Assembly (NCBI GenBank): GCA_900539765.1
Contig: UQDF01000070.1
Coordinates: 1 to 9,053, forward strand
DNA from: an uncultured Porphyromonas sp.
Lineage (GTDB): Bacteria; Bacteroidota; Bacteroidia; Bacteroidales; Porphyromonadaceae
Direction of reading: 5' to 3'
DNA length: 9,053 nucleotides
The position numbers were made by a program, and so were the translations under genes. Below are positions 1-5,835 of this stretch, piece after piece. The stretch's first letter is position 1, and every line of letters begins with the position of its first letter. Below the pieces are notes generated by a model. It saw only the letters and a program-made list of their open reading frames with translations. It made no database searches and had not been told where the DNA came from.

Positions 1-10
1 TCTATTCTGC

Positions 11-32
11 GGGCGGACACGCAGGTCCGCCC
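11..32. repeat. Perfect GC-rich hairpin repeat
   Basis: GGGCGGAC at 11-18 and GTCCGCCC at 25-32 form a perfect 8-bp stem around the 6-nt loop ACGCAG. Sequences of this kind (GGGCGGAC-loop-GTCCGCCCCTAC) occur as dispersed intergenic repeats in many bacterial genomes, which I recall as general knowledge rather than having tested. There is no T-run on either side, so it is not a convincing intrinsic terminator. Confidence 0.6.
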
Positions 33-158
33 CTACACGAATCACATCAACACGAAAAGTTCAGCCATCAGACGCTGTGACACAAGTATTTGTATGAACT
101 CATGGTCGTGCGTCCGTTGCATCAAAGCAAGACGTGTAGCCGACTTGCGGGATCTAGG

Positions 159-178
159 ATTAGAAGTTAGACTCTAGG
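159..178. repeat. TTAGAG-family intergenic element
   Basis: This 20-bp stretch combines ATTAGA, GTTAGA and CTCTAG. It resembles the tandem copies at 467-501 and the inverted copies at 7652-7684, so it looks like one member of a short dispersed repeat family. No function is visible. Confidence 0.45.
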
Positions 179-218
179 AGCACTAGTGGCACTAGCCACC
201 CATCCCCTCTAAACGCTC

Positions 219-261
219 ATCCCCACGTGGAGAATGCCAATTTTCCACGTGGGGATTTTTT
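219..261 (+). terminator. Terminator-like hairpin with T-run
   Basis: Bases 219-234 pair with 241-256 over 16 bp with one G-U pair and a 6-nt loop (235-240). The stem core is CCCCACGTGG against CCACGTGGGG, and six T residues follow at 256-261. On the + strand this matches the form of an intrinsic terminator. However, the stem is made from the first two units of the CCACGTGG array, and no + strand gene is visible upstream in the window, so it may be a by-product of the repeat. Confidence 0.35.
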
Positions 262-396
262 GTTTTCCACGTGGGCGTGATTCATTTTATCCGAAGTTTC
301 ATTTGATTCCTCCGAAGAATTTTTTCTTCCCCACGTGGAAAATAAAAATTCTCCACCTAGATATTTCGAAATATCCACGTGGAAATCAGTTTTCCC
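223..396. repeat. CCACGTGG palindromic array, about 22-bp period
   Basis: Exact CCACGTGG palindromes start at 223, 245, 267, 331 and 375. A degenerate copy, CCACCTAG, starts at 353. Spacings are exactly 22 bp for 223-245-267 and for 331-353-375. The interval 267-331 is filled by two variant units starting with CCGAAG at 291 and 312. This gives eight units averaging about 21.8 bp, each a GC-rich head followed by an AT-rich tail. The array lies about 200 bp upstream of the predicted transketolase promoter box. It could be a multi-site operator with sites two helical turns apart, or a dispersed minisatellite or REP-like element. The sequence alone does not decide. Confidence 0.8.
360..375. repeat. 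16-bp perfect palindrome within the array
   Basis: GATATTTCGAAATATC reads identically on both strands. It joins the degenerate unit at 353 to the exact CCACGTGG at 375. With flanking pairs it extends to a 32-bp imperfect palindrome (352-383) with two mismatched positions. Such a site could bind a dimeric regulator or form a hairpin. Confidence 0.7.
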
Positions 397-466
397 CAAC
401 ATAGTCCCGTTTCGATATATAGTCAGTCCTAAATTATTGTAATGCGTCAGTCTTGATCGGAGCGCC

Positions 467-501
467 ATTAGAGGTTAGAGATTAGAGGCTAGAGATTAGA
501 G
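467..501. repeat. 14-bp tandem repeat, 2.5 copies (TTAGAG family)
   Basis: ATTAGAGGTTAGAG (467-480) is followed by ATTAGAGGCTAGAG (481-494), one base different, and then a partial ATTAGAG (495-501). The inverse complement TAATCTCTAA appears at 571-580 and again in the rpsI-rpsB gap, so the motif is dispersed. Confidence 0.75.
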
Positions 502-514
502 TCCCGATAGCTTC

Positions 515-532
515 GATCACTCCGATCACTCC
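515..532. repeat. 9-bp tandem repeat
   Basis: GATCACTCC occurs twice head to tail (515-523 and 524-532). No function is visible. It is part of a run of short direct repeats between the TTAGAG tandem and the promoter box. Confidence 0.6.
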
Positions 533-573
533 AGCCAACAGCTAACAGCCAATCGCCAAGAGCCAACAGCTAA
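533..573. repeat. 13-bp direct repeat AGCCAACAGCTAA
   Basis: AGCCAACAGCTAA occurs at 533-545 and again at 561-573, with a related degenerate stretch (ACAGCCAATCGCCAAG) between them. The second copy ends about 13 bp before the -7 box, in the place where a -33 element would be expected. This low-complexity 'AGCCAA' pattern looks like ordinary intergenic repeat DNA. Confidence 0.6.
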
Positions 574-586
574 TCTCTAATTTTCG

Positions 587-594
587 TACCTTTG
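587..594 (+). promoter_or_regulatory. Predicted -7 box of transketolase operon promoter
   Basis: TACCTTTG matches the Bacteroidota housekeeping -7 consensus TAnnTTTG exactly. It would place the transcription start near 599-601 and give a 5' UTR of about 57 nt to the ATG at 658. A TTG at the expected -33 position (about 565) is absent, so the promoter is incomplete by consensus and may be weak or activator-dependent. Confidence 0.5.
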
Positions 595-612
595 AGGACG
601 TAAGTTTTACCC

Positions 613-630
613 GTGAGACAAAGGTCTCAC
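613..630 (+). promoter_or_regulatory. 5'-UTR hairpin upstream of transketolase
   Basis: GTGAGAC (613-619) and GTCTCAC (624-630) form a perfect 7-bp stem with the 4-nt loop AAAG. It sits about 12 nt after the predicted transcription start and 28 nt before the preferred ATG. It may affect mRNA stability or translation. It also occupies the GTG at 613 that would start the longest open frame, which argues against that start. Confidence 0.5.
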
Positions 631-657
631 CTTTATGTAAAGAACCTCTATCGCATT

Positions 658-2745
658 ATGAGCAACGAAATGACTGATCAGACTTTATCACCCCAAGAGC
701 AGCCTATGAGCATCGCTGAGCGTGCTGCCGACAATATCCGCGCCCTAGCTATCTCGATGGTCGAGCGCGCTAAGAGTGGCCACCCGGGCGGGGCTATGGG
801 CGGAGCGGACTTTATCCAGGTCCTCTTCTCCGAGCAACTGCGCTATGACCCACGCCACCCGGAGCACCCCGCACGGGATCGCTTCTTTATGGATCCGGGT
901 CATATGTCGCCAATGCTCTACGCACAGTTGGCGCTGGCGGGATTCTTTACGATGGACGAGCTGGCAGCCTTCCGCTCGTGGGGCAGTCCTACGCCAGGAC
1001 ACCCGGAGCTCTCGCGTAGCCGTATGATCGAGAACACGAGTGGTCCGCTGGGACAGGGACACACCTACGCTGTGGGCGCAGCCATTGCAGCGAAGTTCCT
1101 CCAGAACCGTCTTGGTGACACGCTGATGCCACAGCGCATCTACGCATTTATCTCTGACGGCGGTATCCAAGAGGAGATCAGTCAGGGCGCAGGACGCATC
1201 GCAGGCGACCTAGGGCTGGACAACCTGATTATGTACTACGACTGCAACGACATACAGCTCTCGACGCGTGTCGAGGATATCACGGCTGAGGATGTTGTAG
1301 CTAAGTATGATGCGTGGGGCTGGAACGTCTTTGAGGTGCCGGGTAATGACTCTGCGGCTCTGAGTCAGGTGCTACAAGACGCTATCGAGATCTCCGAAAA
1401 GACGGGTGCCCCGACGCTTATCATTGGCTACACCAATATGGCTTACAAGGCGGTCGACGAGGAGGGTAATCCGCTGGCTAATCTGATCGCAACGCACGGC
1501 CAACCGATCTCTAAGGCGGGTGCTTCGTATGCTAAGACGATGCAGGCACTGGGTGCTGACCCGGACAATCCTTTTACCATATATGAGGATGTAGCTGCCT
1601 ACTACGCTAAGCGTCGTGAGGAGTTGATCGCCTACTGGGACGGTCAGTACAAGATCCAAGAGGAGTACAAGAAGACGCATGCTAGACGGGCGGAGCTCTA
1701 TGATCGCTGGTTTGCTGCAGAGCCTACCTACGATGTGGCTTGGCAAGAGATAGCTCAGAAGGCTAATCAGGCAACGCGTGCCGCCTCGGCAACGGTACTG
1801 AGCGAACTGGCTAAGCGGGTGGACAACCTGATCGTTGCCTCTGCCGACCTCTCTAACTCGGACAAGACGGACGGCTATCTCAAGGGTACGAAGGCTCTGG
1901 AGGCGGGCGACTTCTCTGGCAAGTTCCTCCAGGCGGGTGTTTCGGAGCTTACGATGGCAGCACTCTGCGTGGGTATCACCCTGCATGGCGGTATGCGTGC
2001 AGCGTGCGGTACCTTCTTTGTCTTCTCAGACTATATGAAGCCTGTCGTTCGTATGGCTGGGCTGATGGAGCAACCCGTTATCTTCATCTGGTCGCACGAC
2101 TCCTTTAGAGTCGGTGAGGACGGACCAACGCACGAGCCGGTCGAGCAGGAGGCGCAGATACGTCTCCTCGAGCATCTGCACAATCACTCGGGTCGTCGCG
2201 CCCTACAGGTGCTACGCCCAGCCGATGTGCATGAGGCTACGGTCGCCTGGCAGATGGCTATGGAAAACCTCCACACGCCGACAGCCCTCATCCTCTCTCG
2301 CCAAAACATCCAAGACTTACCTAATCCCACTTATGAGCGAGCTTGCCAGTTGAAGCATGGCGCTTACGTGGTCTCTGATACGACGCCAGCTGGCGAGACA
2401 CCTGACCTGACGCTCATCGCTTCGGGTAGTGAGGTGAGTACGCTGGTGCAGGCTGCTGAGCTACTTAAGGGCAAGGGGTACAAGCTACGCATCGTATCGG
2501 TGCCGAGCGAAGGGATTTTCTTCGATCAACCTGAGGCGTATCGTGAGAGCGTGATCCCCGCAGAGGGTGCGCGCTTCGGTCTGACCGCTGGGCTACCTGT
2601 GACGCTCCTCCGCTTGGTCGGGGATATGGAGCATATCCACGGGTTGGAGAGCTTCGGCTTCTCTGCTCCTTACACGGTGCTGGACGAGAAGCTTGGCTTC
2701 ACCGCTGAGGCGGTGGCACAGCGTATCGAGGAGCTTTGCCGCTAG
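658..2745 (+). CDS. tkt: Transketolase
   Basis: Transketolase is a thiamine-diphosphate enzyme that moves two-carbon ketol units between sugar phosphates in the cytosolic non-oxidative pentose phosphate pathway. Starting at ATG 658 the protein has 695 residues; the E. coli enzyme has about 663. Visible motifs are SGHPGG (His42), GPLGQGH (129-135), and the cofactor/metal residues Asp167, Asn197 and Ile199, spaced as in E. coli Asp155/Asn185/Ile187. Also present are Glu430 in GVSELTM (the E. coli Glu411 position), SHDSFRVGEDGPTHEPVEQ (479-497) and SRQN (547-550). All three transketolase domains are present. The frame is open from GTG 613, but that codon lies in a hairpin and its extension is not family-like. 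ATGs at 670 and 706 are other possible starts. Departures from the usual pattern are SDGG instead of GDG and VSE instead of VRE. It leads a four-gene cluster, 22 nt before the next gene. Confidence 0.95.
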   Translation: MSNEMTDQTLSPQEQPMSIAERAADNIRALAISMVERAKSGHPGGAMGGADFIQVLFSEQLRYDPRHPEHPARDRFFMDPGHMSPMLYAQLALAGFFTMDELAAFRSWGSPTPGHPELSRSRMIENTSGPLGQGHTYAVGAAIAAKFLQNRLGDTLMPQRIYAFISDGGIQEEISQGAGRIAGDLGLDNLIMYYDCNDIQLSTRVEDITAEDVVAKYDAWGWNVFEVPGNDSAALSQVLQDAIEISEKTGAPTLIIGYTNMAYKAVDEEGNPLANLIATHGQPISKAGASYAKTMQALGADPDNPFTIYEDVAAYYAKRREELIAYWDGQYKIQEEYKKTHARRAELYDRWFAAEPTYDVAWQEIAQKANQATRAASATVLSELAKRVDNLIVASADLSNSDKTDGYLKGTKALEAGDFSGKFLQAGVSELTMAALCVGITLHGGMRAACGTFFVFSDYMKPVVRMAGLMEQPVIFIWSHDSFRVGEDGPTHEPVEQEAQIRLLEHLHNHSGRRALQVLRPADVHEATVAWQMAMENLHTPTALILSRQNIQDLPNPTYERACQLKHGAYVVSDTTPAGETPDLTLIASGSEVSTLVQAAELLKGKGYKLRIVSVPSEGIFFDQPEAYRESVIPAEGARFGLTAGLPVTLLRLVGDMEHIHGLESFGFSAPYTVLDEKLGFTAEAVAQRIEELCR

Positions 2746-2767
2746 TGGACGCTAAGCTACGATAGCT

Positions 2768-3796
2768 ATGGGACTATTCTCACGCTTCAAGAAGTCAAAT
2801 AAAAAGTCTCCTGTCTCAACCGAAGAGGTTGAGCAGGAGACGACTGACGTCACGCAGGAGGTAGCGGAGCAAGCAACGGAGCAGGTGTCTGAGACCAAGG
2901 CGGACACGCTCAAGGCGAACACGCTGAAGTTTGACGCGCTCCGGGCGCTCAGGATCGGCGAGGTGGACTTTGCGATACGCGCTCTGCACACTTCGCTGGA
3001 GGAGATCGACGACCCTGAGTGTCGCCTTTACCTAGCGCAGGCTTTGCAGCGCAAGCCCGACTTAGCTGGCTCGATGACTGAGCTGACCACCATACTGGAG
3101 GCTTATCCAGACTATCCAGCAGCACTTTATGAGGCGACCAAAGTCTCTAACGGACTGGATCAGCACAGCGAGACGATCGCCTACGCTGAGCGCGCCTTGG
3201 CGACCGAGCTGGAGACGGCACAGCAAGCTGAGCTACACCGCATGAAAGCTCAGGCACAGCTGGCTCTAAGCGAGTCTGAGCAAGCACTCGCAACCATCGA
3301 CCAAGCACTACAGCTGACGGACGAGGTGCCACTCTACTGGCTTATCAAGGTGAAAGTGCTGATAGCACTGGAGCGTTGGGAGGAGGCTTTGGCGGTTGCT
3401 CTGGAGACGGCTGAGAAGTTCCCCGAGGAGGAGCGAGCCTACCTCTACGAAGGTTTGATCGCTTACCACGAGGGCGACAAGGAGCGCGCTGAGCGGGCTT
3501 TCCGACAAGTGGTGGAGACGGATCCATTCAACGTGGAGGGCTATATGCACCTGACGCATCTCGTGGAGGAGCTGCGGGGCAAGGAGGCTGCGTCCGATGA
3601 GATGGAGCAGGCTATGGAGATGATCCCCCAGCCGACCCGAGCGCTCCTTGACTATGCGGCCCGACTATACAAGGAGTGCGACCGCACGGAGCAGTACGAG
3701 GGAGTGCAGCAACTACTGGCTGAGCTTCCTGAGGACGCAGAGACGCAGACGGGCGAGGTTAACTTCGCCAATCTGTACGCTGGTGGCTTTTACTAG
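2768..3796 (+). CDS. Tetratricopeptide repeat protein
   Basis: This 342-residue protein has no recognised enzyme motif and is probably a protein-interaction scaffold. The N-terminus (1-14) is basic and short (MGLFSRFKKSNKKS). An acidic, Thr/Glu-rich linker follows to about residue 45 and is probably disordered. From about 55 to 315 there are successive helical-pair repeats of TPR type. Examples are GEVDFAIRALHTSLE (64-78), SEQALATIDQALQL (170-183), RWEEALAVALETAEKFP (203-219) and GDKERAERAFRQVVETDP (236-253). The last is a near-canonical TPR with the usual Ala and Pro positions. No signal peptide or membrane segment is seen, so a cytoplasmic location is likely. ATG 2768 is the first start after the transketolase stop, and the short gaps on both sides support co-transcription. 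The specific role is unknown. Confidence 0.85.
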   Translation: MGLFSRFKKSNKKSPVSTEEVEQETTDVTQEVAEQATEQVSETKADTLKANTLKFDALRALRIGEVDFAIRALHTSLEEIDDPECRLYLAQALQRKPDLAGSMTELTTILEAYPDYPAALYEATKVSNGLDQHSETIAYAERALATELETAQQAELHRMKAQAQLALSESEQALATIDQALQLTDEVPLYWLIKVKVLIALERWEEALAVALETAEKFPEEERAYLYEGLIAYHEGDKERAERAFRQVVETDPFNVEGYMHLTHLVEELRGKEAASDEMEQAMEMIPQPTRALLDYAARLYKECDRTEQYEGVQQLLAELPEDAETQTGEVNFANLYAGGFY

Positions 3797-3810
3797 AAAA
3801 GACGAACTCT

Positions 3811-4509
3811 ATGTCAGCCAAGCAACGCAAGTGGTACGTCGTATGGGAGGGTTATCGGCCAGGCATCTATGATGATTGGCAGGACTGCAAGATGCAGGTC
3901 GAGGGCTTCCAAGGGGCTAAGTATAAGTCCTACCCCACGGCAGAGCAAGCGCAGGAAGCCTTCGAGCTAGGCTATGATGAGGGGCGCAAGCTGGGACAGC
4001 AGCATCGTGTCGCTAAGCCACAGGGCAACCAGCTACAAGTGCAGCACAGTGTGGAGCAAGCACCTGATCAACTCATCGGAGACAAGGTGGCGCCAAAAGG
4101 TTTCCTCAACCACTCGATAGCGGTCGATGGCGCCTGCTCGTCCAATCCAGGCGTGACGGAGTATCGTGGTGTCTACACCTTTAGCCATGCAGAGCTCTTT
4201 CGGGCAGTGATCCCGTGGGGTACGAACAATATTGGCGAGTACCTAGCCATCGTTCACGCTTTGGCTCTTATGGAGCAGGGTAAGCTCCCGCCACTGCCTA
4301 TCTACTCCGACAGCAAGGTGGCGCTCGGCTGGGTGGCTCAGGCACGCTGTCGCACGCGGCTTGACTCGACCGATCCACGTAGTGCTAAGACCTACGAACT
4401 GATCGTACGTGCCACAAATTGGCTGAAGACGCACACCTTTCGGGTACCACTATTGAAGTGGGACACGGTCGCTTGGGGCGAGATCCCTGCAGACTTCGGC
4501 CGTAAGTAG
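3811..4509 (+). CDS. rnhA: Ribonuclease HI with N-terminal hybrid-binding (viroplasmin-like) domain
   Basis: The enzyme cleaves the RNA strand of RNA-DNA hybrids, removing R-loops and replication primers. It has 232 residues. Residues 7-51 form the hybrid-binding domain found in eukaryotic RNase H1 and caulimovirus viroplasmin: KWYVVWEGYRPGIYDDW, Cys26, VEGF, YKSY and EQAQEAF. A Gln-rich linker (about 62-95) leads to the catalytic domain. Acidic catalytic residues appear in order as Asp106 (VDGACSSNPG), Glu143 (NIGEYLA), Asp167 (IYSDSKVALGW) and Asp228 in the closing GEIPADFGRK. Glu224 precedes Asp228 by four residues, the spacing of Glu188/Asp192 in the Bacillus halodurans enzyme. The C-terminal pattern is therefore the B. 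halodurans type, not the E. coli type with its His loop. The gene starts 14 nt after the TPR gene. All catalytic residues are present, so it should be active. Confidence 0.93.
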   Translation: MSAKQRKWYVVWEGYRPGIYDDWQDCKMQVEGFQGAKYKSYPTAEQAQEAFELGYDEGRKLGQQHRVAKPQGNQLQVQHSVEQAPDQLIGDKVAPKGFLNHSIAVDGACSSNPGVTEYRGVYTFSHAELFRAVIPWGTNNIGEYLAIVHALALMEQGKLPPLPIYSDSKVALGWVAQARCRTRLDSTDPRSAKTYELIVRATNWLKTHTFRVPLLKWDTVAWGEIPADFGRK

Positions 4510-4527
4510 CCGCGCCGCTGAAGCCCT

Positions 4528-5691
4528 ATGCGCACGCCGCTCCTCGTCTGTAACATCGGCCACGAGGTCGCTCTAGAGGCTGGCGACCCGCTACACTACA
4601 CCCCGCCACGACTCATTAGACAGATGCGCTCCGCCCTTTGGAGTCTTCCGCTCTGGGCATCCCCAGCGTGGCTAGAGGGAGACTCGTGGTGGGTACACCC
4701 TTTTAGCGAAAGCCTCTCGCCCTATCTGACTGACCGTGAACTGAGTCATATAGCGAAAGGTGACGTTGGGGACTCGGAACTTACGCTCTGGGGACACGAG
4801 CGAAGCTTGGCGTATAGCCTGGCGAAGCAGTACGGGCTGAGCGGTGGAGAGACGTGCAGCGAACTTCCCCAGGAGTTGAAGCCTTGCTGGACGAGAGCTG
4901 CGAGTGCGCGCTTCTTTGCGAGCTATAGCAGCGTGCCGTGGCGCAGTCGTGTAGCGATGATTACGCAGATAGAGGAGCTAGCGAAGCTTTTGACCCAAGG
5001 GGCCTGTCTGGTGAAGCTCCCCTATAGCAGTTCGGGGAGAGGACTATGGCGCATCAACCGACTGGACAGCCAGCTTGAGGAGACACTTCGCAAGCTCTTG
5101 CGACGGCACCGCACTCTCCTCGTAGAGCCTCTACTCGACAAGCTGCAGGACTATGGTGCCGAGTACTATATAGACGAAGCAGGCGAGGTGCAGTTCGTCG
5201 GTCTATGCGCCTTCGAGACGGACGACCAAGGACGCTATCTAGAGAGTCTCTGCCAAGCTCCCGAGGAGACGCTTCAGCAACTCACCGACAGCCTCTCCGA
5301 TCCCAATGAACTCATCCAAGCTCTGGCGCAGCACCGAGCTTACCTCTCCCGTGAGGTGGCACCTCACTACCGTGGGCCGGTCGGCATTGATCTACTCACC
5401 TACCGCCCCGATGGAGTCAGCAACCGTACCGCCCTGCACCCGTGGGTCGAGATCAATCTGCGCTACACGATGGGACACTACGCCCTCGACCTCTACCATG
5501 AGCGCATCCCTCAAGGAAGCCCCGACCAATACCGCTTTGGCATCCTCTCAGCACAGCGAGCCAAAGCTCTCCTCTCCACAGCAGACGCTCCCACACTAGA
5601 CGACACGGGTCGCCTTCGCTCGGGACTCCTCCCGCTCACTGGGTCCGATCTCACGGGTGTCTCACACTTCGCCTACCTACGCGCTTTCTGA
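4528..5691 (+). CDS. ATP-grasp-like protein of unknown substrate
   Basis: The 387-residue protein has the hallmarks of the ATP-grasp fold, whose members couple ATP cleavage to joining a carboxylate to an amine or similar group. Lys163 with the flexible loop SSSGRG (167-172) fits the ATP-binding lysine and small-residue loop. LLVEP (197-201) fits the adenine-binding hinge. GPVGID (283-288) and VEINLRYTMG (307-316, with Glu308, Asn310 and Arg312) fit the metal-binding strand and the E-x-N-x-R motif. The N-terminus has NIGHEVALEAGD (9-20). I recall Bacteroidota hypothetical proteins with the related pattern NPEHDLAL near the N-terminus, and this copy diverges from it. No signal peptide or membrane segment is seen. 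It is the last gene of the cluster, 18 nt after rnhA, and precedes the terminator. The fold call is an inference from motifs; the substrate is unknown. Confidence 0.7.
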   Translation: MRTPLLVCNIGHEVALEAGDPLHYTPPRLIRQMRSALWSLPLWASPAWLEGDSWWVHPFSESLSPYLTDRELSHIAKGDVGDSELTLWGHERSLAYSLAKQYGLSGGETCSELPQELKPCWTRAASARFFASYSSVPWRSRVAMITQIEELAKLLTQGACLVKLPYSSSGRGLWRINRLDSQLEETLRKLLRRHRTLLVEPLLDKLQDYGAEYYIDEAGEVQFVGLCAFETDDQGRYLESLCQAPEETLQQLTDSLSDPNELIQALAQHRAYLSREVAPHYRGPVGIDLLTYRPDGVSNRTALHPWVEINLRYTMGHYALDLYHERIPQGSPDQYRFGILSAQRAKALLSTADAPTLDDTGRLRSGLLPLTGSDLTGVSHFAYLRAF

Positions 5692-5728
5692 GATGACCCA
5701 GGCAAGTGAAAGCAAAACATCTATAGTG

Positions 5729-5737
5729 CCCCCCCCC
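5729..5737. repeat. Poly-C tract (9 C)
   Basis: Nine consecutive C residues lie 37 nt after the ATP-grasp gene stop and before the terminator. Tracts of this length can slip in replication. Being intergenic, length changes would not alter a protein. It has no obvious role. Confidence 0.7.
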
Positions 5738-5747
5738 TAACATCAAC

Positions 5748-5782
5748 GAAGCCCTGCACACCACAAAGGTGTACAGGGCTTT
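5748..5782. terminator. Hairpin terminator between convergent operons
   Basis: The stem is formed by 5748-5762 and 5768-5782 around the loop ACAAA (5763-5767). It has AAGCCCTG paired with CAGGGCTT and ACACC paired with GGTGT, one C/A mismatch and a closing G-U pair. On the + strand the stem runs into TTTCTC, and on the - strand into TTCGTTG, so the T-runs are short. Its position between the convergent 3' ends (5691 and 5836) supports a bidirectional terminator. Confidence 0.75.
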
Positions 5783-5835
5783 CTCAATTAGGCTTCATAG
5801 CCACCCGAGAGCGACTACTTATCCTCAGTATTGAT

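Larger units (their letters stand above)
1..657. other. Repeat-rich non-coding region upstream of transketolase
   Basis: This 657-nt stretch has no convincing gene. Two open frames cross it, but both run through repeats and have no family-like features. It contains, in order: a perfect GC hairpin (11-32), a TTAGAG-type element (159-178), the CCACGTGG array (223-396), TTAGAG tandem repeats (467-501), a 9-bp direct repeat (515-532), a 13-bp direct repeat (533-573), a Bacteroidota -7 box (587-594) and a 7-bp hairpin (613-630). The part from about 600 onward is probably the 5' UTR of the transketolase transcript. I see nothing else in 33-158 or 397-466. Confidence 0.75.

Noticed and set aside
1..177. 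Open + strand frame from the window edge to a stop at 175-177
   Set aside because: It runs through the GC hairpin repeat (giving ADTQVRPYT) and the TTAGAG element. The Cys/Arg-rich composition does not look like a conserved protein end.
186..199. GTGGC-ACTA-GCCAC hairpin as a terminator
   Set aside because: The stem is only 5 bp with no T-run, so it is likely to be chance.
223..396. CRISPR array
   Set aside because: The repeated part is an 8-bp palindrome with tails of about 14 bp. Repeats and spacers are far too short for CRISPR, and there is no cas gene.
217..468. Open frame of 83 codons on the - strand
   Set aside because: It is the translation of the CCACGTGG array, giving FSTWG, HVE and PRGK repeats from the same DNA in shifting registers. 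It has no family-like content.
613..657. GTG 613 as the transketolase start
   Set aside because: It would add 15 residues not typical of transketolases, and the GTG lies in a perfect hairpin about 12 nt after the predicted transcription start.
745..1170. 141-codon antisense open frame in transketolase
   Set aside because: It lies wholly inside the conserved transketolase coding sequence and has no motif of its own.
1372..1986. 204-codon antisense open frame in transketolase
   Set aside because: It is a shadow of the strongly conserved transketolase frame. The Arg/Leu/Ser-rich product has no recognisable domain.
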